Source of the DNA: Candidatus Anaerobutyricum stercoripullorum | GTDB taxonomy: Bacteria; Bacillota; Clostridia; Lachnospirales; Lachnospiraceae | NCBI GenBank assembly: GCA_019114885.1 | Contig: DXEQ01000258.1 | Coordinates: 1-12,037, forward strand | DNA: 12,037 nt | Direction: 5' to 3' | In this document: positions 6,604 to 12,037 of the stretch, piece after piece | Position numbering within the stretch: the first letter of the stretch is position 1 | Layout of the letters: every line of letters begins with the position of its first letter | Translations under genes and position numbers: made by a program | The notes under the pieces: model-generated | The model's database searches: none | Seen by the model: only the letters and a program-made list of their open reading frames with translations | Told to the model about the DNA's origin: nothing

Positions 6604-7182
6604 TTATCTTTTTCTCTTCTTTTTCTTTCTGACAGAATACCCAAAAGTACCGAGGAAATTCCCCACATCACAGTAAATACCGTGGGAATATACCAGTGGA
6701 TTGGACCGTTCCAGGTGAAAGGTCCCCTTCTCATCCATGTAGCGGTCGTCCACCGTCACATGGACCACATCGGCAAGAAACATGTGATGAGAACCCAGCT
6801 TAAGGACCTCCCGAACCTTACATTCTATGTTGACCGGGCTGTCCTCTATGACCGGTGCGTTCACCTTCACTGCTTCTCCTTTGATCAGTCCCGTCTCCCG
6901 GAACTTATCCACCTCTTTTCCCGACCGGACGCCGCAGTAATCCACTGCCTTCGCCATGGCTGCCGTGGTCAGATTCACCACAAACTGGCCGCTCTCCTCC
7001 AGCATATGATAAGAATACCGCTCCGGGCGGACAGAAATATAGAGCATGGGCGGATTGGTGCACACCGTACCCACCCAGGCAATGGTGAGCATGTTGTCCC
7101 TTCCGTCTGTGTCCCTCACTGTCACCAGCACCGCCGGAAGCGGATACAGCATATTTCCCGGTTTAAAATCAATCTTTCCCAT
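6604..7182 (-). CDS. Flavin reductase family protein (flavoredoxin-like)
   Basis: The 192-residue protein belongs to the flavin reductase-like, FMN-binding split-barrel family. Typical segments are LYPLPAVLVTV (residues 12-22), NMLTIAWVGTVCTNPPMLYISVRPERYSY (about 30-58) and FVVNLTT (about 67-73), followed by DYCGVRSGKEVDKFRETGL. Clostridial members resemble flavoredoxin and bind FMN; they may pass electrons or reduce flavins, but a partner is not evident here. Start at 7182 is preceded by AAAGGAAAAGGGC. The frame is open 42 codons upstream, but that stretch overlaps the HIT gene's stop and is very basic, unlike the family. The last ten residues are Lys/Arg rich (VRKKKKRKR). It is 31 bp after the HIT gene. 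Confidence 0.88.
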   Translation of the reverse strand: MGKIDFKPGNMLYPLPAVLVTVRDTDGRDNMLTIAWVGTVCTNPPMLYISVRPERYSYHMLEESGQFVVNLTTAAMAKAVDYCGVRSGKEVDKFRETGLIKGEAVKVNAPVIEDSPVNIECKVREVLKLGSHHMFLADVVHVTVDDRYMDEKGTFHLERSNPLVYSHGIYCDVGNFLGTFGYSVRKKKKRKR

Positions 7183-7213
7183 GCCCTTTTCCTTTCTTCT
7201 ATCTTTATGTATC

Positions 7214-7627
7214 TTATATCTCTTTTCTGATGGCCGCGCGGATCTCTTCCAGCTGCGCTTCTTCCGATTCATGCGGCGTCCATGCCAGATGTACGCCATC
7301 GTTCTCATATCGCGGAATGAGATGCAGATGGAAATGCATGACCGTCTGCCCCGCGATCTCTCCGTTATTCTGCACGATATTCAGTCCGTCACATCCCAGC
7401 GCGTCACGCACGGCGCGGGCGATGCAGGTTGCCAGAGAAAACAACTTGCCGGCTGTCTCCGCATCCAGATCATAAATATTGTCGAAGTGCTCCTTCGGAA
7501 TGATCAGGCAGTGCCCCTTCGTCGCCGGATTCACATCAAGAATCACTCTGAAATGGCTGTCCTCATAAATCGTCGCCGACGGGATCTTCCCCTTGGCTAT
7601 GTTGCAAAATAAACAATCATCTTTCAT
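7214..7627 (-). CDS. HIT (histidine triad) family protein, Hint/HinT-like nucleotide hydrolase
   Basis: The 137-residue protein carries the histidine triad MHFHLHLIPR: His98, His100 and His102 are present, His100 being the residue expected to form the nucleotidyl intermediate. The N-terminal CLFC (Cys5, Cys8), with His47, resembles the zinc site seen in many bacterial Hint proteins. HIT proteins hydrolyse nucleoside phosphoramidates or related adenylylated compounds, acting as cytosolic homodimers; the physiological substrate is usually unknown. Start at 7627 has GAGG close upstream and AAAGG slightly further. It sits 17 bp after the GlgB-like gene, so the two are likely on one transcript. 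Confidence 0.93.
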   Translation of the reverse strand: MKDDCLFCNIAKGKIPSATIYEDSHFRVILDVNPATKGHCLIIPKEHFDNIYDLDAETAGKLFSLATCIARAVRDALGCDGLNIVQNNGEIAGQTVMHFHLHLIPRYENDGVHLAWTPHESEEAQLEEIRAAIRKEI

Positions 7628-7644
7628 CGTTCCTCACACCTTTC

Positions 7645-9648
7645 TTATCTGTCCCCTGAAAACGCAGGACCAAATCCAAATATCAACGCGGATTTCGGCG
7701 GCAGGGAAACCGTCATGGAATACGGACGGAAATCACAGGACTGTTTTGTGACAGCCGGATGCTGATCTTCAAACCATCCCCTTCCTCCATATTCTGCCGC
7801 ATCACTGTTCAGAAGCAGCCTGTACTCTCCAAAAGAAGGAACTCCCACCTGATACTCTTCCCGCGGCTCCCCGCTGAAATTGTACAGGAACAGGAAAAAC
7901 TCCTTCTCTCCGGAAAATCTGCGGATAAAACTGATCACAGAAGAAACCGCGTCCATTCCGTTGACCCACTCAAAGGTCTGCTCTTCCCCGCCGCACGCAT
8001 GCCATGCGGGATATCTGCGGTACATTTCCATCAGACGGTACAGGTAATCCCTGAGCTTCGCATCCCTGATTTTGTTTGAGAGAATCTTCTTCCCCGGTAT
8101 GCCTGTCAAAAATGCGTAAGATAATTTTGCCTCTGATAACATATCATAATAAACCTCTTCCGACTTGTCAATCGAAGTTTGGTTCAGTACATTTACATTT
8201 TTATAATCCAGAAGCACGAAAGACCGGTCCACACCCGGTTTCTGAAGCGGCAGTGTCAGCTCAAAATGTTCTGCCCTCCTGTCGCCCCGACAGGACAGAT
8301 AATGGTCCAGATTCCACTTTATATGGTAGTTCCAGAAAAAATCAAATGTCTCCTCCTTCGTGTCAGGACGGCTGTCGCCAGGTCTGCGCAGATTCTGTCC
8401 GTCCGAGATGATCAGCACTCCCGGCGCCTCCCGGCGCACCATCGCCATGGCCTGCCGCAGAATGGAACGCCGGCTCTCATCATCCGCGGACGTCCCTCCA
8501 TTTGCCGGTCCATCCGACACTTCGATATTATTGAATATGTCATTCCACGAACGGCTGTCGCCGGTCAGACCGTCGAAGGCGAAGCCGTCGATATGGTATT
8601 CTCTGATCCAGAACAGCAGGTTGGACAGGAGAAAATCCACCACCTGCGGCTTCTCGCAGGGTATGGCCTCCATGGACACCTCCAGCAGAACGCCGATTCC
8701 CTTCTGGTGCGCCGTCTGGACCAGGCCGCGAAAGGCGTCCGGCTCCTCACAGCAAAACGGCGGCACGAAGAAATCACCCCCGTCCGAATAGGCGGTGCGG
8801 CGCATCATATCCGGATCCCTCCGCTTGCTCAAAAGCACATGTGTTGTCACGGACGCATCGATTCGGTCGATCTCCGACGGGTCTTCTCCTGACAGGCTGC
8901 GGATGATCACCGGCTGATTTTCGACATTTTTTCTTCGCCGCTCCTCCATCCAGAACCTGTCTTTCCAGTCGAATCGCTTTACATTCAACATTTTCGATGT
9001 ATAGTTTTCTCCTCTGGCCACCCCGTACGGATCCGCCACCCGCCAGGTCTCGCCCTGCTGGTTCCGGACTTCATACTGATAGCCCGTCCCCTCTTCCACT
9101 TCCGGAAGAAAGATCTCATAAATATCCGAGTGTGCCATACGGTTCATGGGGCAGAGCCTGCCGTCCCATTGATTAAAGTCTCCCACCACGCTGGCACATT
9201 GGACATGAGGCGCCCAGACCGCGAAATACATGCCCCGCACACCGTCAATCTCCATCGGATGGCATCCCATCTTCTGATAGGCGTTCAGCCAGCGTCCTCT
9301 CAGGAATTCCTGTTCCTCCTCTTCCGTGATCTGGCAGGGAAAACTGTATGGATCGTAATGAAAGATCGTCTCGCCTCCCCGCAGCGTGATCTCCAGGCGA
9401 TAGAGAAATCTTCTCTGATGAGGCAGAAAAAGCGCAAACACCGGCTGCCTCTCCACCATATCCATCTGATAGCTGCTTCCGTCATCAGCCAGAAGCCTCA
9501 TGCGGACTGCCCGCGGATGATAAGCCGCAATGATCTGTCCGCCGGCAACCAGATGCCTCCCCAGCATCCGTTTCGGCATCGGACATCTTCCGAATACCAG
9601 ACTCATGACCTGTTCCTGTTTCAGCACCTGTCCAATCTCATATCTCAT
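7645..9648 (-). CDS. GlgB-like alpha-amylase-family protein with a degenerate catalytic site
   Basis: The 667-residue protein has the full layout of a 1,4-alpha-glucan branching enzyme: an N-terminal CBM48-like module (about 25-110), a second CBM48 (138-212, with FAVWAPHVQCASVVGDFNQW), a GH13 barrel (about 265-545) and the beta-sandwich C-terminal domain (565-660, VGVPSFGEYRLLLNSDAAEYGG). The catalytic motifs are eroded. Region II DGFAFDGL keeps the nucleophile-position Asp359 but has Ala357 for the invariant Arg; region I reads LLEVSMEA where the family has Asp and His; region III reads ISDGQ, with Asp416 for the acid Glu; region IV reads LLDYKN, with Lys-Asn for His-Asp. It is therefore probably not a branching enzyme, and may bind glucan or a partner instead. 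The frame is intact, arguing for selection. GGGGGTGAG precedes the start; it heads the HIT and flavin reductase genes. Confidence 0.85.
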   Translation of the reverse strand: MRYEIGQVLKQEQVMSLVFGRCPMPKRMLGRHLVAGGQIIAAYHPRAVRMRLLADDGSSYQMDMVERQPVFALFLPHQRRFLYRLEITLRGGETIFHYDPYSFPCQITEEEEQEFLRGRWLNAYQKMGCHPMEIDGVRGMYFAVWAPHVQCASVVGDFNQWDGRLCPMNRMAHSDIYEIFLPEVEEGTGYQYEVRNQQGETWRVADPYGVARGENYTSKMLNVKRFDWKDRFWMEERRRKNVENQPVIIRSLSGEDPSEIDRIDASVTTHVLLSKRRDPDMMRRTAYSDGGDFFVPPFCCEEPDAFRGLVQTAHQKGIGVLLEVSMEAIPCEKPQVVDFLLSNLLFWIREYHIDGFAFDGLTGDSRSWNDIFNNIEVSDGPANGGTSADDESRRSILRQAMAMVRREAPGVLIISDGQNLRRPGDSRPDTKEETFDFFWNYHIKWNLDHYLSCRGDRRAEHFELTLPLQKPGVDRSFVLLDYKNVNVLNQTSIDKSEEVYYDMLSEAKLSYAFLTGIPGKKILSNKIRDAKLRDYLYRLMEMYRRYPAWHACGGEEQTFEWVNGMDAVSSVISFIRRFSGEKEFFLFLYNFSGEPREEYQVGVPSFGEYRLLLNSDAAEYGGRGWFEDQHPAVTKQSCDFRPYSMTVSLPPKSALIFGFGPAFSGDR

Positions 9649-9808
9649 TTTCTCTCACCCCCAGAAGAATCCGCCACACAGACAAAACCGTGCAATAAGA
9701 CGGCCTTTGCCGCGGCACATTTCCACTCATAAAACCATTTTTGCAAAAAGAAAAGCCATGAACGCAGCGTCCCCGGCGTCCTGGCTTATCTTTCGTCAGA
9801 CATCCGTA
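9649..9808. other. Gap between phosphatase and GlgB-like genes
   Basis: The right part holds the phosphatase terminator. In the remaining 90 bases before the GlgB-like gene I see a short hairpin (CGGC-AAAG-GCCG on the minus strand, near 9700-9711) and the GGGGGTGAG ribosome-binding site, but no convincing promoter, so where transcription of the GlgB-like operon begins is unresolved. Confidence 0.5.
9741..9787 (-). terminator. Intrinsic terminator after the phosphatase gene
   Basis: On the minus strand AAGCCA (9782-9787) pairs with TGGCTT (9753-9758), and after a small internal mismatch ACGC pairs with GCGT, around a GC-rich loop. TTTTCTTTTTG follows at once. It starts about 20 bases past the phosphatase stop codon. 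Confidence 0.75.
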
Positions 9809-10684
9809 TCACTTAAGATACAGCGTCTTCAATCTTACAAGATTATCCACATGCAGTTCCACTGCCTTCTGCAGATAATTATCCACACTGATGAAATCCT
9901 TCTCAATGGCCTTAAAAAACTCTTCTATGTAACAGGTCTTCGCTCCGAAGATTCTGCGCGCGAGAGCCTGATACTCGTCATTGCCCGGAACGTCCGCAGG
10001 GAATAATTTTTCAAGAATATACTCCACCGTATCCTCCGATGATTCCGCTGACAAAGCGTAATTCTCAATGATCTTATCCTTCGGAACACCCAGCGCGTAC
10101 AGCAGGAGCGCGCTGCATATTCCGCTCCGGTCCTTGCCGGCTCCGCAGTGCCACAGCACAGCGCCGCCTCTCCGGTTCACCAGCAGCGAGAAAAACTGCT
10201 TGATCTGCTTCTGGATCACCTGATTATTGATGAACTTATGGTACATCCTTGCCATGTACGTCTCCGGGTCGAACTCTTCCTGTGTGATCATCTGCCGGAC
10301 GTCCTCCGCCGCCGCGTCTTCCATACTGTCATTGCGATGGCTTAAGATGAACAATGACTTCAGATGCTTCTCCAGAATCTCCTTCTCTCCCGGCGTAAAC
10401 ACACTGGCGCCCTGGATATCCTCCTTAAAAATCGGATTCCAGATATTGGACACGCCCCGGATCTCCGGGTCCGGAAAACACTGACGCTCCCCTTCCGTCC
10501 GCAGATCCACGATCAGCTTCACATCATATTCATCCCGCAGAGCCGCGAGATCCTGCTCCGTAGCTTCATACAGCTGTCCGCACTTCAACAAACGCTTATT
10601 ACGGATCTGCCGTCCGTCCGCTGTCCGGATCCCGCCCAGATCTCTGGCGTTCTTTACTCCCTGTAACGTTATCTTTCCCATCAT
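9809..10684 (-). CDS. Tyrosine-protein phosphatase, MptpB/LipA-like family
   Basis: The 291-residue protein contains the Cys-phosphatase P-loop HCGAGKDRSG, with nucleophile Cys180 and Arg186, and the N-terminal motif GVKNARDLGGI (9-19) of the Y_phosphatase3 family. The family includes Mycobacterium MptpB and Listeria LipA, whose P-loops likewise have GKDR; those enzymes accept phosphotyrosine, phosphoserine/threonine and phosphoinositides. A conserved-looking LIVDLRTEGE (57-66) supports it. No signal peptide is evident, so it is probably cytosolic here. Two adjacent ATGs (10684 and 10681) follow AAGGAAATGGGGGTC; I give the first. The frame is open to 10840, but that lies upstream of the predicted transcription start. 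It has its own promoter and terminator and diverges from the anchored-protein gene. Confidence 0.88.
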   Translation of the reverse strand: MMGKITLQGVKNARDLGGIRTADGRQIRNKRLLKCGQLYEATEQDLAALRDEYDVKLIVDLRTEGERQCFPDPEIRGVSNIWNPIFKEDIQGASVFTPGEKEILEKHLKSLFILSHRNDSMEDAAAEDVRQMITQEEFDPETYMARMYHKFINNQVIQKQIKQFFSLLVNRRGGAVLWHCGAGKDRSGICSALLLYALGVPKDKIIENYALSAESSEDTVEYILEKLFPADVPGNDEYQALARRIFGAKTCYIEEFFKAIEKDFISVDNYLQKAVELHVDNLVRLKTLYLK

Positions 10685-10811
10685 TGACCCCCATTTCCTT
10701 ATTGCGATTCCGCATCTGTCAACCGCCCTGCCATCTTCCCGACAGAAATCCGCGCCGCTTCCACAACTCGCAGACATTCTCCCGAAATACCTGGCAGTCA
10801 TCTCTACTGAT

Positions 10812-10840
10812 ATTATAGTAATACATTTCTGCAAAGTCAA
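10812..10840 (-). promoter_or_regulatory. Strong sigma-A promoter for the phosphatase gene
   Basis: Minus strand: TTGACT (10835-10840, 5 of 6) and perfect TATAAT (10812-10817), spacing 17 bp. The transcript would start near 10805 and have a leader of about 120 nt. Confidence 0.88.
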
Positions 10841-10903
10841 TGAAAAAGGGGCGGGGCTTCGGGTATAAATTTGGTATAAACGCCAATGCCGCCAAAAGAG
10901 TTC

Positions 10904-10932
10904 TTGTAATTATTACCATTTTGTAGTATTAT
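10904..10932 (+). promoter_or_regulatory. Sigma-A-type promoter for the anchored-protein gene
   Basis: TTGTAA (10904-10909, 4 of 6) and TATTAT (10927-10932, 5 of 6) are 17 bp apart. Transcription would start near 10939, a short leader before the AGGAG site at 10951. Confidence 0.65.
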
Positions 10933-10962
10933 AAATTAATAGGACTTATGAGGAGAAAATCT

Positions 10963-11586
10963 ATGACTAAGAAACGAAAGAATATCTGGATGGCCGCCGG
11001 GACCATCATAGGCTGCAGCCTGCTCTGCCTGGCCGTCCACACAAAACAACACCGACATTCTCCACAGCAGCCGGATTCACATAATGGACAGATGCCTCCG
11101 CAGGCAGACGCACAGATCGAATGCACCTCCCGGCAGACAGACCCACAGGGCGAACGCCTTACCCGGCAGACAGACCCACAGGGCGAATGCCTTACCCCGC
11201 AGGCACAGGAAGAGATTGCTGCCCTCTGGCACGGCACCTACCAGCTGGGGCCTTTCGACGAGGCTGAATATATCGCCGTCATGCCATCGTCCGATCCCTG
11301 CAGCACCGACAGCCAATTCCAGTGGTACACCATCGACGACCGCATTCTTCACGAGGGAGTCTGCATCCCTTACGAATCAGACTGTCTCCGTCTTTTCAGC
11401 GATGACACCATCCTCGCCGTGCTGACCTGCCGTGACGAACAGTATTACCTGACGACGGGAGACCAGCTGACCGACAGCACAGCAGACGCCGGCAATGCCC
11501 CGGCCGCTGCCGACGGCAGTTCCGCCCCGGCACAAAAGCTTCTGAAAATCTCACAGGAGCCGATCGTGTGTCAGCCGGTGGAGTAG
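10963..11586 (+). CDS. Membrane-anchored or lipid-anchored protein of unknown function
   Basis: I do not recognise this 207-residue protein. It has a basic N-terminus (MTKKRKN), a hydrophobic segment (residues 9-26), a Gln/Pro/Asp-rich stalk, then a folded-looking domain (about 85-168) rich in aromatic residues and beta-type strands, a short Ala/Ser/Gly-rich linker (172-191) and a 16-residue tail. IIGC at 15-18 fits a lipobox, but hydrophobic residues continue after the Cys, so an uncleaved membrane anchor is equally possible. The stalk contains three copies of an 11-residue repeat (46-78). It has seven or more Cys residues, several expected outside the cell. I chose ATG 10963 over 10948 because AGGAG sits between them, 7 bases before 10963. 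It diverges from the phosphatase gene and ends at a good hairpin. Extracytoplasmic location is likely; function is open. Confidence 0.8.
   Translation: MTKKRKNIWMAAGTIIGCSLLCLAVHTKQHRHSPQQPDSHNGQMPPQADAQIECTSRQTDPQGERLTRQTDPQGECLTPQAQEEIAALWHGTYQLGPFDEAEYIAVMPSSDPCSTDSQFQWYTIDDRILHEGVCIPYESDCLRLFSDDTILAVLTCRDEQYYLTTGDQLTDSTADAGNAPAAADGSSAPAQKLLKISQEPIVCQPVE
11098..11196 (+). repeat. Three tandem 33-bp units coding for an 11-residue repeat
   Basis: The units encode PQADAQIECTS, RQTDPQGERLT and RQTDPQGECLT. The second (from 11131) and third (from 11164) differ by few bases; the first keeps Gln-2, Asp-4, Gln-6 and Glu-8 but has diverged. The near identity of units 2 and 3 points to a recent duplication, so copy number may vary between strains. 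Confidence 0.85.
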
Positions 11587-11629
11587 GGATACATCAGGCT
11601 TATCTAATTTCACATGCAGCAAAACGACG

Positions 11630-11661
11630 CACCCCGCAGCATATCAGATGGCTGCGGGGTG
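11630..11661 (+). terminator. Hairpin terminator after the anchored-protein gene
   Basis: CACCCCGCAGC (11630-11640) and GCTGCGGGGTG (11651-11661) form a perfect 11-bp GC-rich stem with a 10-base loop. The following sequence is T-rich but not a clean T-run (TTATATTATC). The minus-strand side has only a short TTTT further out. It begins 43 bp past the stop codon. Confidence 0.75.
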
Positions 11662-11755
11662 TGGGGTTATATTATCTTCTTTACTTTTCGACATTCTCAG
11701 TTATTATCATTTTTTATAATTTCAGATATTTTTTCCTTCTTTTCCCTTTATTTTG

Positions 11756-11769
11756 TGCTATACTATACT
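11756..11769 (+). promoter_or_regulatory. Extended -10 promoter for the AlbA_2 gene
   Basis: TGC-TATACT (11756-11764) is an extended -10 element; a second TATACT overlaps it at 11764-11769. No good -35 is found 17 bp upstream, which is common for extended -10 promoters. Transcription would start around 11771-11776. Confidence 0.55.
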
Positions 11770-11771
11770 CA

Positions 11772-11787
11772 TTACATTTTAATGTAA
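11772..11787. promoter_or_regulatory. Palindromic operator-like site at the AlbA_2 transcription start
   Basis: TTACATT and AATGTAA are perfect inverted repeats around a 2-base centre. The site covers the predicted transcription start, where a bound dimeric repressor would block initiation. Which protein binds is unknown; autoregulation by the downstream gene is one option. Confidence 0.5.
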
Positions 11788-11825
11788 CAAAACATAACAT
11801 TTCAAATCAACTAGGGGGAATTCTA

Positions 11826-12037
11826 ATGTCTGAAAAACAAAATGTGGAATGGAAAGCATTCTGGAAAGATGAATATTTGCAATGGATATGTGGCTTTGCC
11901 AATGCTCAGGGTGGAAAAATATATATTGGCTGTGACGATACAGGAAAAATCACAGGTCTGCACAATGCCCGGAAACTAATGGAAGATATCCCTAATAAAA
12001 TCAAAGATTCTATGGGAATTATAGCAAATGTCAATCT
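11826..12037 (+). CDS. Schlafen AlbA_2-domain protein, N-terminal part (runs off the right edge)
   Basis: Seventy codons are visible, starting MSEKQNVEWKAFWKDEYLQW. The segment EWK (8-10), then ICGFANAQGGKIYIGCDDTGKITGL (21-45), is the hallmark of the Schlafen AlbA_2 domain (helix with a conserved Glu, the FANxxGG motif, and the IYIGxDDxG strand-turn). EDIPNKIKDSMGI (53-65) is typical of the ATP-binding-protein or putative transcriptional-regulator subgroup common in gut Clostridia and Bacteroidetes, which often continues into a GHKL-ATPase-like domain and a helix-turn-helix. Such genes are usual in accessory regions, sometimes beside defence or mobile genes; function is mostly untested. Start at 11826 has GGGGG seven bases upstream. 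Base composition is about 40% GC against well above 50% for neighbours, consistent with acquired DNA. Confidence 0.9.
   Translation, partial: MSEKQNVEWKAFWKDEYLQWICGFANAQGGKIYIGCDDTGKITGLHNARKLMEDIPNKIKDSMGIIANVN

Larger units (their letters stand above)
10685..10962. promoter_or_regulatory. Divergent regulatory region between phosphatase and anchored-protein genes
   Basis: This 278-bp gap holds one sigma-A promoter for each direction. The octamer GGTATAAA occurs twice in direct orientation, at 10862-10869 and 10873-10880, with an 11-bp period, about one helical turn. Its centre is about 66-68 bp from both predicted transcription starts, a position suited to a shared regulator. The phosphatase leader (10685-10805) contains only short inverted repeats, such as CTGCCA/TGGCAG. 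Confidence 0.5.
11662..11825 (+). promoter_or_regulatory. AT-rich upstream region of the AlbA_2 gene
   Basis: This stretch is markedly more AT-rich than anything to its left. It contains the promoter and palindrome listed separately, and the ribosome-binding site GGGGG seven bases before the ATG. No gene is visible in it. Confidence 0.6.

Noticed and set aside
10685..10840. N-terminal extension of the phosphatase to the ATG at 10840
   Set aside because: The promoter's -35 and -10 elements (10812-10840) lie inside this extension, and the GVKNARDLGG motif is normally near the N-terminus.
11098..11196. CRISPR-like repeat array
   Set aside because: Units are contiguous with no spacers and stay in frame as part of a coding sequence.
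11077..11352. Minus-strand frames with repeated Cys/Gly/Val opposite the anchored-protein gene
   Set aside because: They mirror the 33-bp tandem repeats in the plus-strand gene and have no start signals.

Overview
The window looks like chromosomal DNA from an anaerobic, low-to-mid-GC Gram-positive bacterium of the Clostridia, most probably a gut Lachnospiraceae. The basis is consistent protein character (MurA, MetK, a HIT protein, a flavoredoxin-type reductase), purine-rich Shine-Dalgarno sites of the AGGAG/GGGGG type, near-consensus sigma-A promoters often with an extended -10, and short-gapped co-directional genes. The genus cannot be fixed from the sequence alone. Most of the window is ordinary core metabolism on the minus strand; the accessory-looking part is the right end.

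Right to left along the minus strand: a secreted/intracellular-type Cys phosphatase gene (9809-10684) with its own strong promoter and terminator; then a run of a GlgB-like protein (7645-9648), a HIT-family protein (7214-7627) and a flavin reductase-family protein (6604-7182). Next come murA and metK (6370 down to 3851) from a strong promoter with a long, foldable leader, ending at a good intrinsic terminator. A Cof-type HAD phosphatase follows (2899-3738). Last is a pantothenate operon from 2714 to the left edge: a DUF2520 protein (probable ketopantoate reductase, PanG type), panB, panC and the start of panD. Together the four pan genes would supply every step from ketoisovalerate plus aspartate to pantothenate.

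On the plus strand are two genes. One encodes a 207-residue membrane-anchored protein of unknown function (10963-11586) with an 11-residue tandem repeat, divergent from the phosphatase. The other is the start of a Schlafen AlbA_2-domain gene (11826 to the edge) in clearly more AT-rich DNA, with a perfect palindrome over its predicted transcription start.

The points most worth following up are: the GlgB-like protein, which is full length but has lost most of the GH13 catalytic residues; the murA-metK leader, which can fold into a closed three-way-junction-like RNA matching no riboswitch I recognise; the phased direct repeats placed midway between the divergent phosphatase and anchored-protein promoters; and the AlbA_2 gene with its operator-like palindrome. 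I found no tRNA, rRNA, CRISPR array, insertion sequence or complete mobile element.
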